From positions 3,410,001-3,474,000 of the forward strand of contig OZ244951.1 of NCBI GenBank assembly GCA_965222315.1: a stretch of DNA of 64,000 nt, written 5' to 3'. Under the pieces are notes generated by a model. The model searched no databases. It had not been told where the DNA came from and saw only the letters and a program-made list of their open reading frames with translations. This DNA comes from JACKII01 sp965222315. GTDB lineage: Bacteria > Pseudomonadota > Alphaproteobacteria > Bin95. The position numbers and the translations under genes are program-made. Positions 7,985-16,667 of this stretch are shown here, piece by piece; positions within the stretch are counted from its first letter, which is position 1, and each line of letters starts with the position of its first letter.

Positions 7985-9354
7985 TGGACCTGACCAACGA
8001 CACGCTTGCCGCCTGGGACCGCGAGGCATTCTTCCATCCTTCCACCCATCTGGCCCAACACGCCCGCGGCGAGACGCCGTCCCGCATCATCACCGGTGGC
8101 GAGGGTGTCTATATCGAAGACCGCGATGGCCGCAAACTGCTGGACGCCTTTGCCGGCCTTTATTGCGTCAATGTCGGCTATGGTCGCCAGGAGATTGCCG
8201 ACGCTATCGCCGAACAGGCCCGCGAGCTTGCCTATTACCATGCCTATGTCGGCCACGGGACCGAGGTCTCAATCCGGCTCGCCAAGATGATCCTGGACCG
8301 TGCGCCCGACAATATGTCCAAGGTCTATTTCGGCCTTGGCGGGTCGGATGCGAATGAGACCAACGTCAAGCTCATCTGGTACTACAACAATATTCTGGGA
8401 CGGCCGGAGAAGAAAAAGATCATCTCCCGGTGGCGCGGCTATCATGGCTCCGGCCTGATGACAGGCTCGCTAACCGGGCTGGAGCTGTTCCACAAAAAGT
8501 TCGACCTGCCGCTTGCCCAAGTCGTGCATACGGAAGCGCCATACTACTTCCGCCGCCCGGATCCGGCCATGAGCGAGGCGGACTTTACCGCCCACTGCGT
8601 CGCCGAGTTGGAGGCGCTGATCGCGCGCGAAGGGGCCGACACCATCGCGGCATTCATCGGCGAGCCGGTGCTGGGCACCGGCGGCCTGGTGCCACCGCCG
8701 GAGGGCTATTGGCCGGCTATCCAGGCCGTCCTGAAGCGCCACGACATCTTGCTCATCGCCGACGAGGTTGTAACCGGATTTGGGCGGCTCGGCTCCATGT
8801 TCGGATGCGAGCATTACGGCATCAAAGCCGACTTCATCACCATCGCCAAGGGCCTGACATCCGCCTACGCGCCGCTATCCGGCTCCATCGTCTCGGATCG
8901 TGTCTGGAAGGTGCTGGAACAAGGCACGGATGAGTTCGGCCCCATCGGCCACGGCTGGACATACTCCGCCCACCCGATCGGCGCAGCGGCCGGTGTTGCG
9001 AACCTGGAGCTGATCGACAAGCTCGGTCTATTGACGAATGTACAGGATGTCGGGGCCTACTTCCGCAAGAGCCTGGCCGAAATGCTGGCGGACCACCCCC
9101 ATGTCGGCGAGGTGCGGGGCGAGGGCCTGCTGGCCGCGGTCGAACTGGTCGAGGACAAGGGCGCACGCCGTTTCTTTGACCCCTCGGCTAAAGCCGGCGC
9201 CAATGCGGTGGCCGCGCTGCTGGAGCAAGGCGTGATCGCACGCGCCATGCCCCAGGGCGACATTATCGGCTTCGCCCCGCCGCTATGCCTGACCCGCGCA
9301 GAGGCCGACCGGATCGTGGAGGCGACGGTCGCGGCGGTGAAGCGGGTGGCGTGA
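7984..9354 (+). CDS. doeD: Class III aminotransferase, probable diaminobutyrate transaminase DoeD
   Basis: This 456-residue PLP aminotransferase is of class III (omega-transaminase). Visible features are the N-terminal substrate loop YCVNVGYGRQEIADAIAEQA, the PLP-phosphate region GGSDANETNVKL near residue 120, IADEVVTGFGRLGSMFGCE near 260 and the Schiff-base lysine in TIAKGLTSAYAPLSG near 290. In ectoine breakdown DoeD converts 2,4-diaminobutyrate to aspartate semialdehyde. The ribosome binding site is TAGGAG nine bases upstream. The aldehyde dehydrogenase DoeC, needed to finish the route to aspartate, is not in the window. Confidence 0.85.
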   Translation: MDLTNDTLAAWDREAFFHPSTHLAQHARGETPSRIITGGEGVYIEDRDGRKLLDAFAGLYCVNVGYGRQEIADAIAEQARELAYYHAYVGHGTEVSIRLAKMILDRAPDNMSKVYFGLGGSDANETNVKLIWYYNNILGRPEKKKIISRWRGYHGSGLMTGSLTGLELFHKKFDLPLAQVVHTEAPYYFRRPDPAMSEADFTAHCVAELEALIAREGADTIAAFIGEPVLGTGGLVPPPEGYWPAIQAVLKRHDILLIADEVVTGFGRLGSMFGCEHYGIKADFITIAKGLTSAYAPLSGSIVSDRVWKVLEQGTDEFGPIGHGWTYSAHPIGAAAGVANLELIDKLGLLTNVQDVGAYFRKSLAEMLADHPHVGEVRGEGLLAAVELVEDKGARRFFDPSAKAGANAVAALLEQGVIARAMPQGDIIGFAPPLCLTRAEADRIVEATVAAVKRVA

Positions 9355-9476
9355 AGTTCCGTCAGTGATTCAGCGCTGCGGAGTAGTCTGTCCGTCAGAT
9401 CAAGTGCCGCCTCTCCGCGGCGTGTCACCTAGATATCTGTCGGCTCCTAGTACCCTTGTTCCGGCACGCTGGCGGT

Positions 9477-10589
9477 TTAGCTGAAACGTGAAAGGGCAAA
9501 TGGCTCCAACAGGGCCGGGCAGGTATTCTCTGCCGCGAACTGCGCGATTAGTGCGGAGACGACAGGGGCTATAGCCCAGCCGTGCCCGCACCAGCCGGTG
9601 GCGTACCAGACATTGGGGCAGTCAGGCAGGCGGTCGATGACCGGCACCTGGTCCACCGAAACGCTTTCCAGATGACCGGCATCGGCAATCTCAATTTCAA
9701 TGCCTTGCAGCGATGGGTAGGTTGCCACCGTGTCGGCCACATTGGCGTCGATGGCGGCCTGAACCGCCCGGCCCACATGGGATTCGCGGTCGTAGGAACC
9801 GCGATAGCCGCCGGAGATCATCACGCGGTTGCCGGGTTCCTCCTTCAGGGACAGGACGCGGTTGGCGTGGCCAATCACATGCCGGAACGGTATGCGGGCG
9901 ACCGGACGGCTGACCAGCACCTGAAACGCCTCGCTCCAGACAGGCATTTCGATGGTGTTGGCCAGCAACGCCGGCACCGACCAGTTCGACAACACCAGGA
10001 CACCCGCCGCCGCTTTGGTCTCTGTCCCGTCCGCCAACCGGACGCCAGAGGCCCTGCCGCCGCTATACGCAATGCTGACAGCTTCCGTCTGCTCCCGGAT
10101 CTCCACGCCTGCCCGCCGGGCCGCCGCCGCATAGGCGCGGGTGGTAGCGGTGTGGTCCGCGACTCCGTCGTTCGGACAGAGAATGCCGCCCAATATGCCA
10201 GGCTCAACATTGGGTTCGATCTCGCGGACTTGGGCTGCGTCCAGCACCTGGGTCTCGATGCCAAACTGGTTTTGCATCCACGCCTGCGCGTGGGCCTGGT
10301 GCAGATCCTGCTCGCGGCCCACAAGTTTGAGATTGCCGGCGCGCTCGAATAGGCCGTCCTGTCCCAACAGGTCGTGAATGCCTTCCCAGACCGGGTATGC
10401 CTCGCGCATCAGAGGCAGTTCCCGCCGGTCGCGGCCGTTCGCTCTGACGCCGCGCCGGCCAGGACCGCCGGACGCGCCCGACGCAACGGTCCAGCGCTCG
10501 AGCACCAGCACCTCGGCTCCGCCCTGCGCCAGGTGCCAGGCAGCCGCCGCGCCATAAACGCCGCCGCCAATGATGACAAAGTCCGCCAT
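9477..10589 (-). CDS. FAD-dependent amino acid/amine oxidoreductase (DAO family)
   Basis: This 370-residue flavoprotein of the DAO (D-amino acid/sarcosine/glycine oxidase) family starts directly with the ADP-binding motif FVIIGGGVYGAAAAWHLAQ. It carries a second nucleotide-contact segment LYLVL-like (VLVLSNWSVPALLANT) and a C-terminal WYATGWCGHGWAIAP that closes the FAD site. It would oxidise an amine or N-methyl amino acid to an imine; the substrate cannot be read from the sequence. It is 22 bases downstream of the GhrA-type reductase gene and convergent with doeD. Confidence 0.8.
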   Translation of the reverse strand: MADFVIIGGGVYGAAAAWHLAQGGAEVLVLERWTVASGASGGPGRRGVRANGRDRRELPLMREAYPVWEGIHDLLGQDGLFERAGNLKLVGREQDLHQAHAQAWMQNQFGIETQVLDAAQVREIEPNVEPGILGGILCPNDGVADHTATTRAYAAAARRAGVEIREQTEAVSIAYSGGRASGVRLADGTETKAAAGVLVLSNWSVPALLANTIEMPVWSEAFQVLVSRPVARIPFRHVIGHANRVLSLKEEPGNRVMISGGYRGSYDRESHVGRAVQAAIDANVADTVATYPSLQGIEIEIADAGHLESVSVDQVPVIDRLPDCPNVWYATGWCGHGWAIAPVVSALIAQFAAENTCPALLEPFALSRFS

Positions 10590-10611
10590 GTGGGTTCTCC
10601 GCCCGGTTCAG

Positions 10612-11544
10612 CTAGTAGCCCCGTGCGGCATCCACTGGGTTGTTGAGCGGCTCTCCCGCCAGCACCCGCCGCACATTTTCTGCAACCTGATCCGCCGCAG
10701 TCTGCGGCGTGGTGAGGCCACTTTCATGCGGCGTAATAATGACGTTCGGCATGGTCCAGAGCCGGTGCTCCTGCGGCAGCGGTTCCGGCTCGGTCACGTC
10801 CAGCACCGCCCCCAGCAAGTGACCTTCCTCTATCAGCGCAGCCAGATCTTTAGTTACCACATGCCCGCCGCGCGCCAGATTCAGCAATACCGCGCCGTGG
10901 GGCAGTTTCGACAGGCGCTCCCGGTTCAAAATGCCAGCGGTGTCCGGCGTCAGCGGCAGCATGCAGATCATAAAGTGGCTTTCGGCAAGGAAAGCATCCA
11001 GTTGCTCCATCCCGGCAAAATTCGGCATCGGCCCCAGATCCCTGGGCGAGCGGGTCCAGCCATGCACATGAAAGCCCAGCGCGAGCAGGCCGCGGCCGAT
11101 GGCGCCGCCAATCTCCCCGAAGCCCAATACGCCAACCTTGGGCGGATGCCTGGAGGGTTGCCCCAACTCTTCCCACCGGCGCACGTTTTGCAGCGCCCGG
11201 TACTCATCGAAACGACGATAGAAGTGCAGCACGCCATAGGCCGCCCATTGCACCATCTGCTGGGTCATGTAGGGGTCGACAATCCGGGCAATCGGCAAGT
11301 GCAGCGGCACGTCCGGGTCGGCAAAAATGCCGTCGACGCCCGCACCCGTCGCCAATATCCCTTTCAGGTTGGGAAATTGGCGGAAGAAGCCTGCATCGAC
11401 TTTAAATGCCAGCACGAAATCGACCGTGGCCGGGTCGCCTACGTCAGGCCAGACACGCCAGTCCAGGTTGGGAATCCGTTCCCGCAATTCCCGCTCCCAC
11501 CCGGATGGGTCACCCGCGCCGGCCCGGAAAACGATTGATACCAT
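10612..11544 (-). CDS. ghrA: Glyoxylate/hydroxypyruvate reductase A-type D-2-hydroxyacid dehydrogenase
   Basis: This 310-residue NAD(P)-dependent D-2-hydroxyacid dehydrogenase is close to the GhrA subgroup: ATGAGVDGIFADP, RFDEYRALQ, Rossmann GVLGFGEIGGAIGRGL, LLNLARGGHVV with the conserved Arg, and the catalytic His in NVIITPHESGLT. It reduces glyoxylate or hydroxypyruvate, or a related 2-keto acid. The start at 11544 has AAGGAG nine bases upstream; the longer open frame runs into the divergent hydrolase promoter. It likely forms an operon with the downstream FAD oxidoreductase, whose oxidation could supply the keto acid. Confidence 0.8.
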   Translation of the reverse strand: MVSIVFRAGAGDPSGWERELRERIPNLDWRVWPDVGDPATVDFVLAFKVDAGFFRQFPNLKGILATGAGVDGIFADPDVPLHLPIARIVDPYMTQQMVQWAAYGVLHFYRRFDEYRALQNVRRWEELGQPSRHPPKVGVLGFGEIGGAIGRGLLALGFHVHGWTRSPRDLGPMPNFAGMEQLDAFLAESHFMICMLPLTPDTAGILNRERLSKLPHGAVLLNLARGGHVVTKDLAALIEEGHLLGAVLDVTEPEPLPQEHRLWTMPNVIITPHESGLTTPQTAADQVAENVRRVLAGEPLNNPVDAARGY

Positions 11545-11636
11545 CAGCAAAACTCCTTCTACGGTCAGCTTCTGGTCTACGCAAGCAGGCCGCCAATGGC
11601 TATAACCGAAAGTCGATTTTACAAAGGATGCCAATC

Positions 11637-12740
11637 ATGCCGGCCTATTTCCCGCCATTCGGCGAGACCACTTGGGCGCGTATCACCCCGGAAGAGGCTG
11701 GACTGAATGCCGGCAGTGTTGGGGAAGCCGTCGCCTTTGCGCAAGCAAACGACTCGCCCTGGGACCGGAATCTGACCCGGCACTTGGAGACGGGTCATTT
11801 CGAGCCGCCGCCCTGGAATGAGATCATCGGCCCAACCCGCGGCCGCGGCGGGCCGGCGGGCGTTGTCCTGGCCCAAGGCAAGATCGTGGCGGAATGGGGC
11901 ACGCCCTGGCGGCCCGATATGACGTTCAGCGTCGCCAAATCCTTCATCTCGCTCTGTATCGGCCTGGCCCATGATGACGGCCTTATCCCGGACCTGGACG
12001 CGCCGGTCCGCGATCTGGTGGACGATGGCGGCTTTGACGGAGAGCAGAACGCCGGGATTACCTGGCGGAACCTTTTGCAACTCACCAGTGAGTGGGAAGG
12101 CACGCTCTGGAGCAAGCCGGACCTAGTGGACCGAAATCGTGAACTCTCGTCCGAAGGCCAGAACGCGGAAAAGGGCCAAGCCCGGCCGCTGGAAAAACCC
12201 GGCACGCACTGGGAGTATAACGACGTCCGCGTTAACCGGCTTGCGCTGGCGGCGCTGCGAGTGTTGGGCCGGGGACTGCCTGCCGTCCTGAAAAGCCGGA
12301 TCATGGACCCGATTGGCGCAAGCCGCACCTGGGAGTGGCATGGCTACCGGAATTCTTGGGTATCCATCGGCGGCAAGCCAGTGCAGAGCGTCTCCGGCGG
12401 CGGTCACTGGGGCGGCGGCATGTTCATCTCCGCCTACGACCTCGCGCGTGCCGGGCTGCTGGTGGCGCGGGGTGGCCAGTGGGAGGGCAAACAGCTGATC
12501 TCCAGCGCCTACCTCGAGCAGGCCGCCTCCCCTTGCCCTCTCAATGAGAGCTACGGCCTGATGTTCTGGCTGAACACGAACCAGACGCAATATCCCGACG
12601 CACCGGCGCATGTCGTTATGATGCACGGGGCGGGTGCAAACCGGGTCATTATCGACCGGGAGCGCGATCTGATCGTTGTCCTGCGCTGGATCGATGGCAG
12701 TGCAGGGAATGGCTTCCTGAAGCGGCTGTACACGCCGTAA
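11637..12740 (+). CDS. Serine hydrolase, beta-lactamase/esterase class C family
   Basis: This 367-residue protein has the penicillin-binding/class C beta-lactamase fold. The SxxK nucleophile motif is in TFSVAKSF (about residue 102), the YxN motif in WEYNDVRVNR (about 200), and an HGAGANRV segment near the end takes the place of KTG. There is no signal peptide, so it is probably a cytoplasmic esterase or amide hydrolase and not a resistance beta-lactamase. The ATG at 11637 has AAAGGA eight bases upstream; the ATG at 11628 is inside that site. It is transcribed divergently from ghrA across a 92-base gap. Confidence 0.8.
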   Translation: MPAYFPPFGETTWARITPEEAGLNAGSVGEAVAFAQANDSPWDRNLTRHLETGHFEPPPWNEIIGPTRGRGGPAGVVLAQGKIVAEWGTPWRPDMTFSVAKSFISLCIGLAHDDGLIPDLDAPVRDLVDDGGFDGEQNAGITWRNLLQLTSEWEGTLWSKPDLVDRNRELSSEGQNAEKGQARPLEKPGTHWEYNDVRVNRLALAALRVLGRGLPAVLKSRIMDPIGASRTWEWHGYRNSWVSIGGKPVQSVSGGGHWGGGMFISAYDLARAGLLVARGGQWEGKQLISSAYLEQAASPCPLNESYGLMFWLNTNQTQYPDAPAHVVMMHGAGANRVIIDRERDLIVVLRWIDGSAGNGFLKRLYTP

Positions 12741-12803
12741 CAGCGGTCCAAACCGAGCGTGCCGGCGTATCGCCTGCACAGCCGAACAAACCGGAACGCT
12801 TCG

Positions 12804-13208
12804 ATGCCCACAGAAACAGCCAGCGACGATGACCTGCCAAGCCTGGAGGAGATGCGCGATACGCTAACCTTCATGTGGGATTATTTCTTTCAGGCCATGA
12901 TCGACGAGTGGCTGAAGATGCCAGGTTCCGGCTACAAAACCACGTGGAATGGCGCCCGTGTGCAAATGCGCTACCGCACCCTGACCGCACCCAATGGCGG
13001 CACCAGTGATTTCGTAGAATTGAAAATTGAGGCCCAGGACGCTAGCTTCGCGACCCAAGGCACCTTCCATGCCGAACGGGATCGGCCGGAGTCGGTGCGA
13101 CCGGTCGCCTGGACCTGCGACGGTGACTATGAAGAGTTCGTTGCCTGGATGGTTCCCTGGGTCAGCAAGCACGTTGCGGAGGGCGGCGGGTGGATCGACC
13201 TGCCGTAA
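12804..13208 (+). CDS. Uncharacterised 134-residue acidic protein
   Basis: I do not recognise a family. The product is soluble, acidic and has no signal peptide. It contains an aromatic helix (LTFMWDYFFQAMIDEWLKM) and a strand-rich middle, ending in EGGGWIDLP. I prefer the ATG at 12804 because the upstream residues are low-complexity and basic. It follows the serine hydrolase on the same strand after 63 bases and could be its partner. Coding is supported by the long GC3-rich frame and the absence of any competing frame. Confidence 0.6.
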   Translation: MPTETASDDDLPSLEEMRDTLTFMWDYFFQAMIDEWLKMPGSGYKTTWNGARVQMRYRTLTAPNGGTSDFVELKIEAQDASFATQGTFHAERDRPESVRPVAWTCDGDYEEFVAWMVPWVSKHVAEGGGWIDLP

Positions 13209-13257
13209 TGCGGTCAGGTCATGTCCCCATCAACACCTCAAGCGGCGATTCCCTCCG

Positions 13258-13875
13258 TCAGCCATGGGACGGCCCCTCAAGCATTAGGACATGGCGCGGC
13301 AGCGCCGCCACACGCGCGCACCAAGCCTGCACCGCCGGAAATTCGCTCAAGTCAAAGCCGCCATGATGCGCCACATGGGTGTAGGCGTAGAGCCCGATAT
13401 CGGCGACGGAGAATGCCTCCGCCACCATCCAGTCGCGCGAGGCCAAGTGCTGCTCCATCACGGCCAGCGCCTTCCGCCCGCCTTCCAGCCGCGCCGGCAA
13501 TTCACCGAAGCGCGGGTGGTCTGGCGGCAAATGGCGATGGATGTAACGGGCCACGGCGACCTGCGGCTCGTGGCTGTACTGCTCGAAGAAGAGCCACTGC
13601 GCCGCCTGAGCCCGTTCAAACCGGTCCGCGGGCAGGAAGGGGGAGCCCTCTGCCAAGTAGAGCATGATGGCGTTCGATTCGAACAACGTCCGGCCATCAT
13701 CCAATACGATGGCTGGAATCTTGCCGTTCGGATTCACTTGCAGAAAGTCGGGTGTATGGGTTTCGCCTGCGTCCGTATTGAGGTCGATCAGGCAGTAGTC
13801 GAGACCGAGGTGCGCGAGTAGCAGGCGCACCTTGTAACCGTTGCCGGAATCCCAGTTGTCGTAGAGCGTAAGCAT
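13258..13875 (-). CDS. Glutathione S-transferase family protein
   Basis: This is a 205-residue cytosolic GST. The thioredoxin-like N-terminal domain has YDNWDSGNGYKVRLLLAHLG, the cis-Pro GSH site NPNGKIPAIVLDDG and the SNAI segment ESNAIMLYLAEGS. The all-helical C-terminal domain carries the capping motif SVADIGLYAYTHV. It conjugates or reduces electrophiles with glutathione; the substrate is unknown. It is one of three GST genes here. Convergent with the 12804 gene, with a 49-base gap. Confidence 0.85.
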   Translation of the reverse strand: MLTLYDNWDSGNGYKVRLLLAHLGLDYCLIDLNTDAGETHTPDFLQVNPNGKIPAIVLDDGRTLFESNAIMLYLAEGSPFLPADRFERAQAAQWLFFEQYSHEPQVAVARYIHRHLPPDHPRFGELPARLEGGRKALAVMEQHLASRDWMVAEAFSVADIGLYAYTHVAHHGGFDLSEFPAVQAWCARVAALPRHVLMLEGPSHG

Positions 13876-13887
13876 CCAACTCCAGTT

Positions 13888-14106
13888 CTACGCGGACCAC
13901 CCCGGCTTGCGGGCTTCCTCAATCGCCTGGGCGCGGGTGACGCCGATATCGTCCAGCATGCGCACGTCCATGTTTTTCAACTGGCGGCGCTGCCGGGCAC
14001 GATCGTGCCAGCGAAGCATGGAGGCGGCATAACCGGCAAGATTGACTTTGCGGACGTCAGTCGAGGTGACAACCAAGGTCTCTGTTGCATGGGTAAAGCT
14101 GGTCAT
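13888..14106 (-). CDS. DUF1127 small protein
   Basis: This 72-residue protein has a C-terminal DUF1127 module: an Arg-rich helix (MLRWHDRARQRRQLKNM) followed by the DIGVTRAQAIEEARKPGW signature. DUF1127 proteins are common in Alphaproteobacteria, and some bind RNA or affect phosphate/carbon metabolism and stress responses. The ribosome binding site AAGGA lies seven bases upstream. It sits just ahead of the GST gene and 161 bases from a second DUF1127 gene on the same strand, suggesting a local duplication. Confidence 0.85.
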   Translation of the reverse strand: MTSFTHATETLVVTSTDVRKVNLAGYAASMLRWHDRARQRRQLKNMDVRMLDDIGVTRAQAIEEARKPGWSA

Positions 14107-14267
14107 GATGCCGTCCTTTTCTTCCCTGGTGGCTGAGGAAGCTGCCGCCGTTTGGTGTGGCCGCTGTTCTCATGTTTAAAAAGATAGGGCGGGTTCTTCA
14201 GGTGCATTGTGAGCAATCTCACACTGCACCGAAAATCTTTTTTCGTACGTGGTCTACAGCCGCTTGG

Positions 14268-14483
14268 TTACCGGCGCCAAACCGGTTTGCGGAGTTCTGC
14301 GGCCACATCTGCCCGCGACAGGCCAATGTCTGTGAGCGAGGCGTCATCGAGCGCTGCCAGGTGTTTGCGCTGCCGCCAGGTCTCCTGCCACTGCAGAAGG
14401 CGCACGGTCACTGCCTGCAGCACATCCATTGGAGAGGGCACGGAAATCGCCTGCGTGCGCAGGAGGAATGCTCTCAGCGTCAT
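14268..14483 (-). CDS. DUF1127 small protein
   Basis: This 71-residue protein has a variable hydrophobic N-terminus and a DUF1127 C-terminus (WRQRKHLAALDDASLTDIGLSRADVAAELRKPVW). A strong AAAGGAGG precedes the ATG by five bases. It is divergent from the GcvA-type LysR gene, so that regulator could control it. It is paralogous to the gene at 13888 but diverged, with the basic helix less Arg-rich. Function is inferred only from the family. Confidence 0.85.
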   Translation of the reverse strand: MTLRAFLLRTQAISVPSPMDVLQAVTVRLLQWQETWRQRKHLAALDDASLTDIGLSRADVAAELRKPVWRR

Positions 14484-14593
14484 TGGATCCTCCTTTTCAT
14501 GACGGCATCAGAGGACCACAGATTATGCACAGTTGCACTAATGCTAAAACGATGATTTTTAGCCTTAAGCAATAGATTTTCTAATGATAAGTC

Positions 14594-15526
14594 ATGCGGC
14601 GCCTACCCTCCCTTAATGCCCTCCGCGCCTTCGAAGCCGCCGCCCGCCACGAAAGTTTTGTCCGGGCGGCTGCCGAGTTGCACGTGACACCTGCCGCCAT
14701 CAGCCAGCAAGTGCGTGCGCTGGAAGATGAACTGGGCATTGCGCTATTTGAGCGGCGGCCACGCCGGCTCCGCCTGAGCGATGCAGGGCGGCGTCTGTTG
14801 CCGGGCGTCACTGACGGCTTCACCAGGCTGGCAGCAGCGGCGGCTAACCTCGATGGCGGGCCGCTGCGGGGAACGCTCACGGTCAGCATGCTGCCGTCAT
14901 TCGCCCATAGCTGGATCGTACACCGGCTCGGCGAGTTTGCTGACCGCTACCCGGAGATTGAACTGATTATCCAGGCGGAGCCGCACCGTGCCGACCTGCG
15001 CGCGGGCGAGGCCGACATGGCGATCCGCTACGGCAACCTGCCCTCCGGCCAGGGCCTTCGCGCCCAACACCTGATCGACGAGTTGGTGTTTCCCGTGGCA
15101 AGCCCCGCCCTGCTGAACGGCCCGGTGCCGCTGCGAACGCCAAGCGACCTGATGAAACACCGGCTGCTCAGCGATTCCGACGAGCGCACCAAAAAGCCCT
15201 GGCTGCACTGGCCGGCGTGGTTCGCTTATTGGGGTTTGAAAGGCGAGCCATCGGTCGCCCGCGTCGCGTTCAATGACACCAGGCTGGTGAACCGCGCCGC
15301 CTCTGCCGGACAGGGGATCGCAATCGGCCGTAGCGTGCTGGTCGAGCGCCTGCTGGAACTGGGAGACGTGGTCCGCCTGTTCGACGAGATCAAGCCGGCA
15401 GGCAATGCCTACTACCTGGTCTACCCGGAGGCCAATCACGACGAGCCCAAGGCGGCCGCCTTCCGCGAGTGGATCACGGAAGCCTTGGAGAAAACCGCCA
15501 ATGCGGAGATGTTTACAACCAGCTAG
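14594..15526 (+). CDS. LysR-family transcriptional regulator, GcvA-like
   Basis: This 310-residue LysR regulator has an N-terminal winged helix-turn-helix (LPSLNALRAFEAAARHESFVRAAAELHVTP at residues 4-33, shown here only to locate it by its ends LPSLNALRAF and AAELHVTP), then QQVRALEDELGIALFERRPR and a periplasmic-binding-like effector domain. The LPSLNALRAFEAAARHES start is typical of the GcvA subgroup. LysR proteins usually act on the divergent neighbour, here the DUF1127 gene at 14483. Its 3' end overlaps the convergent cysK gene by 14 bases. Confidence 0.85.
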   Translation: MRRLPSLNALRAFEAAARHESFVRAAAELHVTPAAISQQVRALEDELGIALFERRPRRLRLSDAGRRLLPGVTDGFTRLAAAAANLDGGPLRGTLTVSMLPSFAHSWIVHRLGEFADRYPEIELIIQAEPHRADLRAGEADMAIRYGNLPSGQGLRAQHLIDELVFPVASPALLNGPVPLRTPSDLMKHRLLSDSDERTKKPWLHWPAWFAYWGLKGEPSVARVAFNDTRLVNRAASAGQGIAIGRSVLVERLLELGDVVRLFDEIKPAGNAYYLVYPEANHDEPKAAAFREWITEALEKTANAEMFTTS

Positions 15527-16511
15527 GAACCGGCAGGCCCTTCTCTTCCAGGAAGGCGCGGTTGAACATCTTGGATTGATACTTGGCTGCTCCGTCACAC
15601 AGGACGGTGACGATAGTGTGGCCAGGCCCCAAATCCTTCGCCATGCGGATCGCGCCGGCAACATTGATGCCACTGGATGAACCCAGCGCGAGCCCCTCTT
15701 CCGACAACAGGTCGAACGCCACCTGGAGCGATTCGCTGTCCGGCACCTGGTAGGGCATATCGACGGTCAGGCCTTCCAGATTCGCCGTGATACGGCCCTG
15801 GCCAATCCCTTCCGTGATGGATGAGCCCTCGCTCTTCAACTCGCCATTCTTGTAATACTCGTACAGGGCGGCGCCTGGCGGATCGGCGATACCGATTTTG
15901 ATGCCGGCCTTCTGCTCCCGCAGGTACTGCGCAATACCGGCAAGCGTGCCGCCGGAGCCGACCGCACAGATGAAGCCATCCACCGTGCCGTCCGTTTGCC
16001 GCCAGATTTCCGGCCCGGTCGTCTCATAGTGGCCCTGGCGATTTGCGACATTGTCGAACTGGTTCGCCCAGATCGCGCCTGCTGGGTTTTCCGCCGCCAT
16101 CTCCTCAGCGAGCCGCCCCGAAAGTTTGACGTAGTTGTTGGGGTCGCGGTAGGGCACAGCCGGCACTTCCCGCAAATCGGCGCCGCAGAGCCGGAGCATG
16201 TCTTTCTTTTCCTGGGTCTGGGTCTCCGGGATGACGATGACTGTCTTGTAGCCCCGCGCATTCGCGACAAGCGCCAGACCAATGCCCGTGTTGCCCGCTG
16301 TTCCCTCGACGATGACCCCGCCGGGCTTCAGCAAACCCTTGGCTTCCGCGTCCTTTACGATTGCCAGCGCCGCCCTGTCTTTCACGGAGCCGCCGGGGTT
16401 CATGAACTCCGCCTTGCCCAGGATTTCACACCCTGTTGCATCCGACACCCTTTGCAGGCGGATTAGCGGGGTATTGCCAATGCTGTCGATAAAGCCATTG
16501 CGGATGTCCAT
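15513..16511 (-). CDS. cysK: Cysteine synthase A (O-acetylserine sulfhydrylase)
   Basis: This 332-residue PLP enzyme makes cysteine from O-acetylserine and sulfide. The PLP lysine is in MNPGGSVKDRAALAI (about residue 44), with the Asn loop EGTAGNTGIGLALV near 70 and the phosphate loop AVGSGGTLAGIAQ near 182. The ATG at 16511 is the natural start (DIRNGFIDSIGNTPLIRL). The C-terminus is longer than in enteric CysK, as is usual in this alphaproteobacterial group. It is divergent from cysE, the enzyme making its substrate. Confidence 0.92.
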   Translation of the reverse strand: MDIRNGFIDSIGNTPLIRLQRVSDATGCEILGKAEFMNPGGSVKDRAALAIVKDAEAKGLLKPGGVIVEGTAGNTGIGLALVANARGYKTVIVIPETQTQEKKDMLRLCGADLREVPAVPYRDPNNYVKLSGRLAEEMAAENPAGAIWANQFDNVANRQGHYETTGPEIWRQTDGTVDGFICAVGSGGTLAGIAQYLREQKAGIKIGIADPPGAALYEYYKNGELKSEGSSITEGIGQGRITANLEGLTVDMPYQVPDSESLQVAFDLLSEEGLALGSSSGINVAGAIRMAKDLGPGHTIVTVLCDGAAKYQSKMFNRAFLEEKGLPVPSWL

Positions 16512-16667
16512 GGGGATAGCTCTTTTAGAATGTAGACTGTACAGGTATCGCAATCTAACGCGGTTGCTTTTGCATTGCGCGGAAAAATGCTGTGAAGATT
16601 TACAGTGCTGACGTTTGTCCCGGGTCAACCCCATATTCGGGGATGCCATCCGCGATAGAGGCGAAAT

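Noticed and set aside
14157..14555. 132-codon plus-strand frame
   Set aside because: It is antisense to a clear DUF1127 gene that has a strong ribosome binding site; the translation has no family pattern.
16531..16536. Single TGTAGA upstream of cysK as another member of the array
   Set aside because: One hexamer is expected by chance, and no phased partners surround it.
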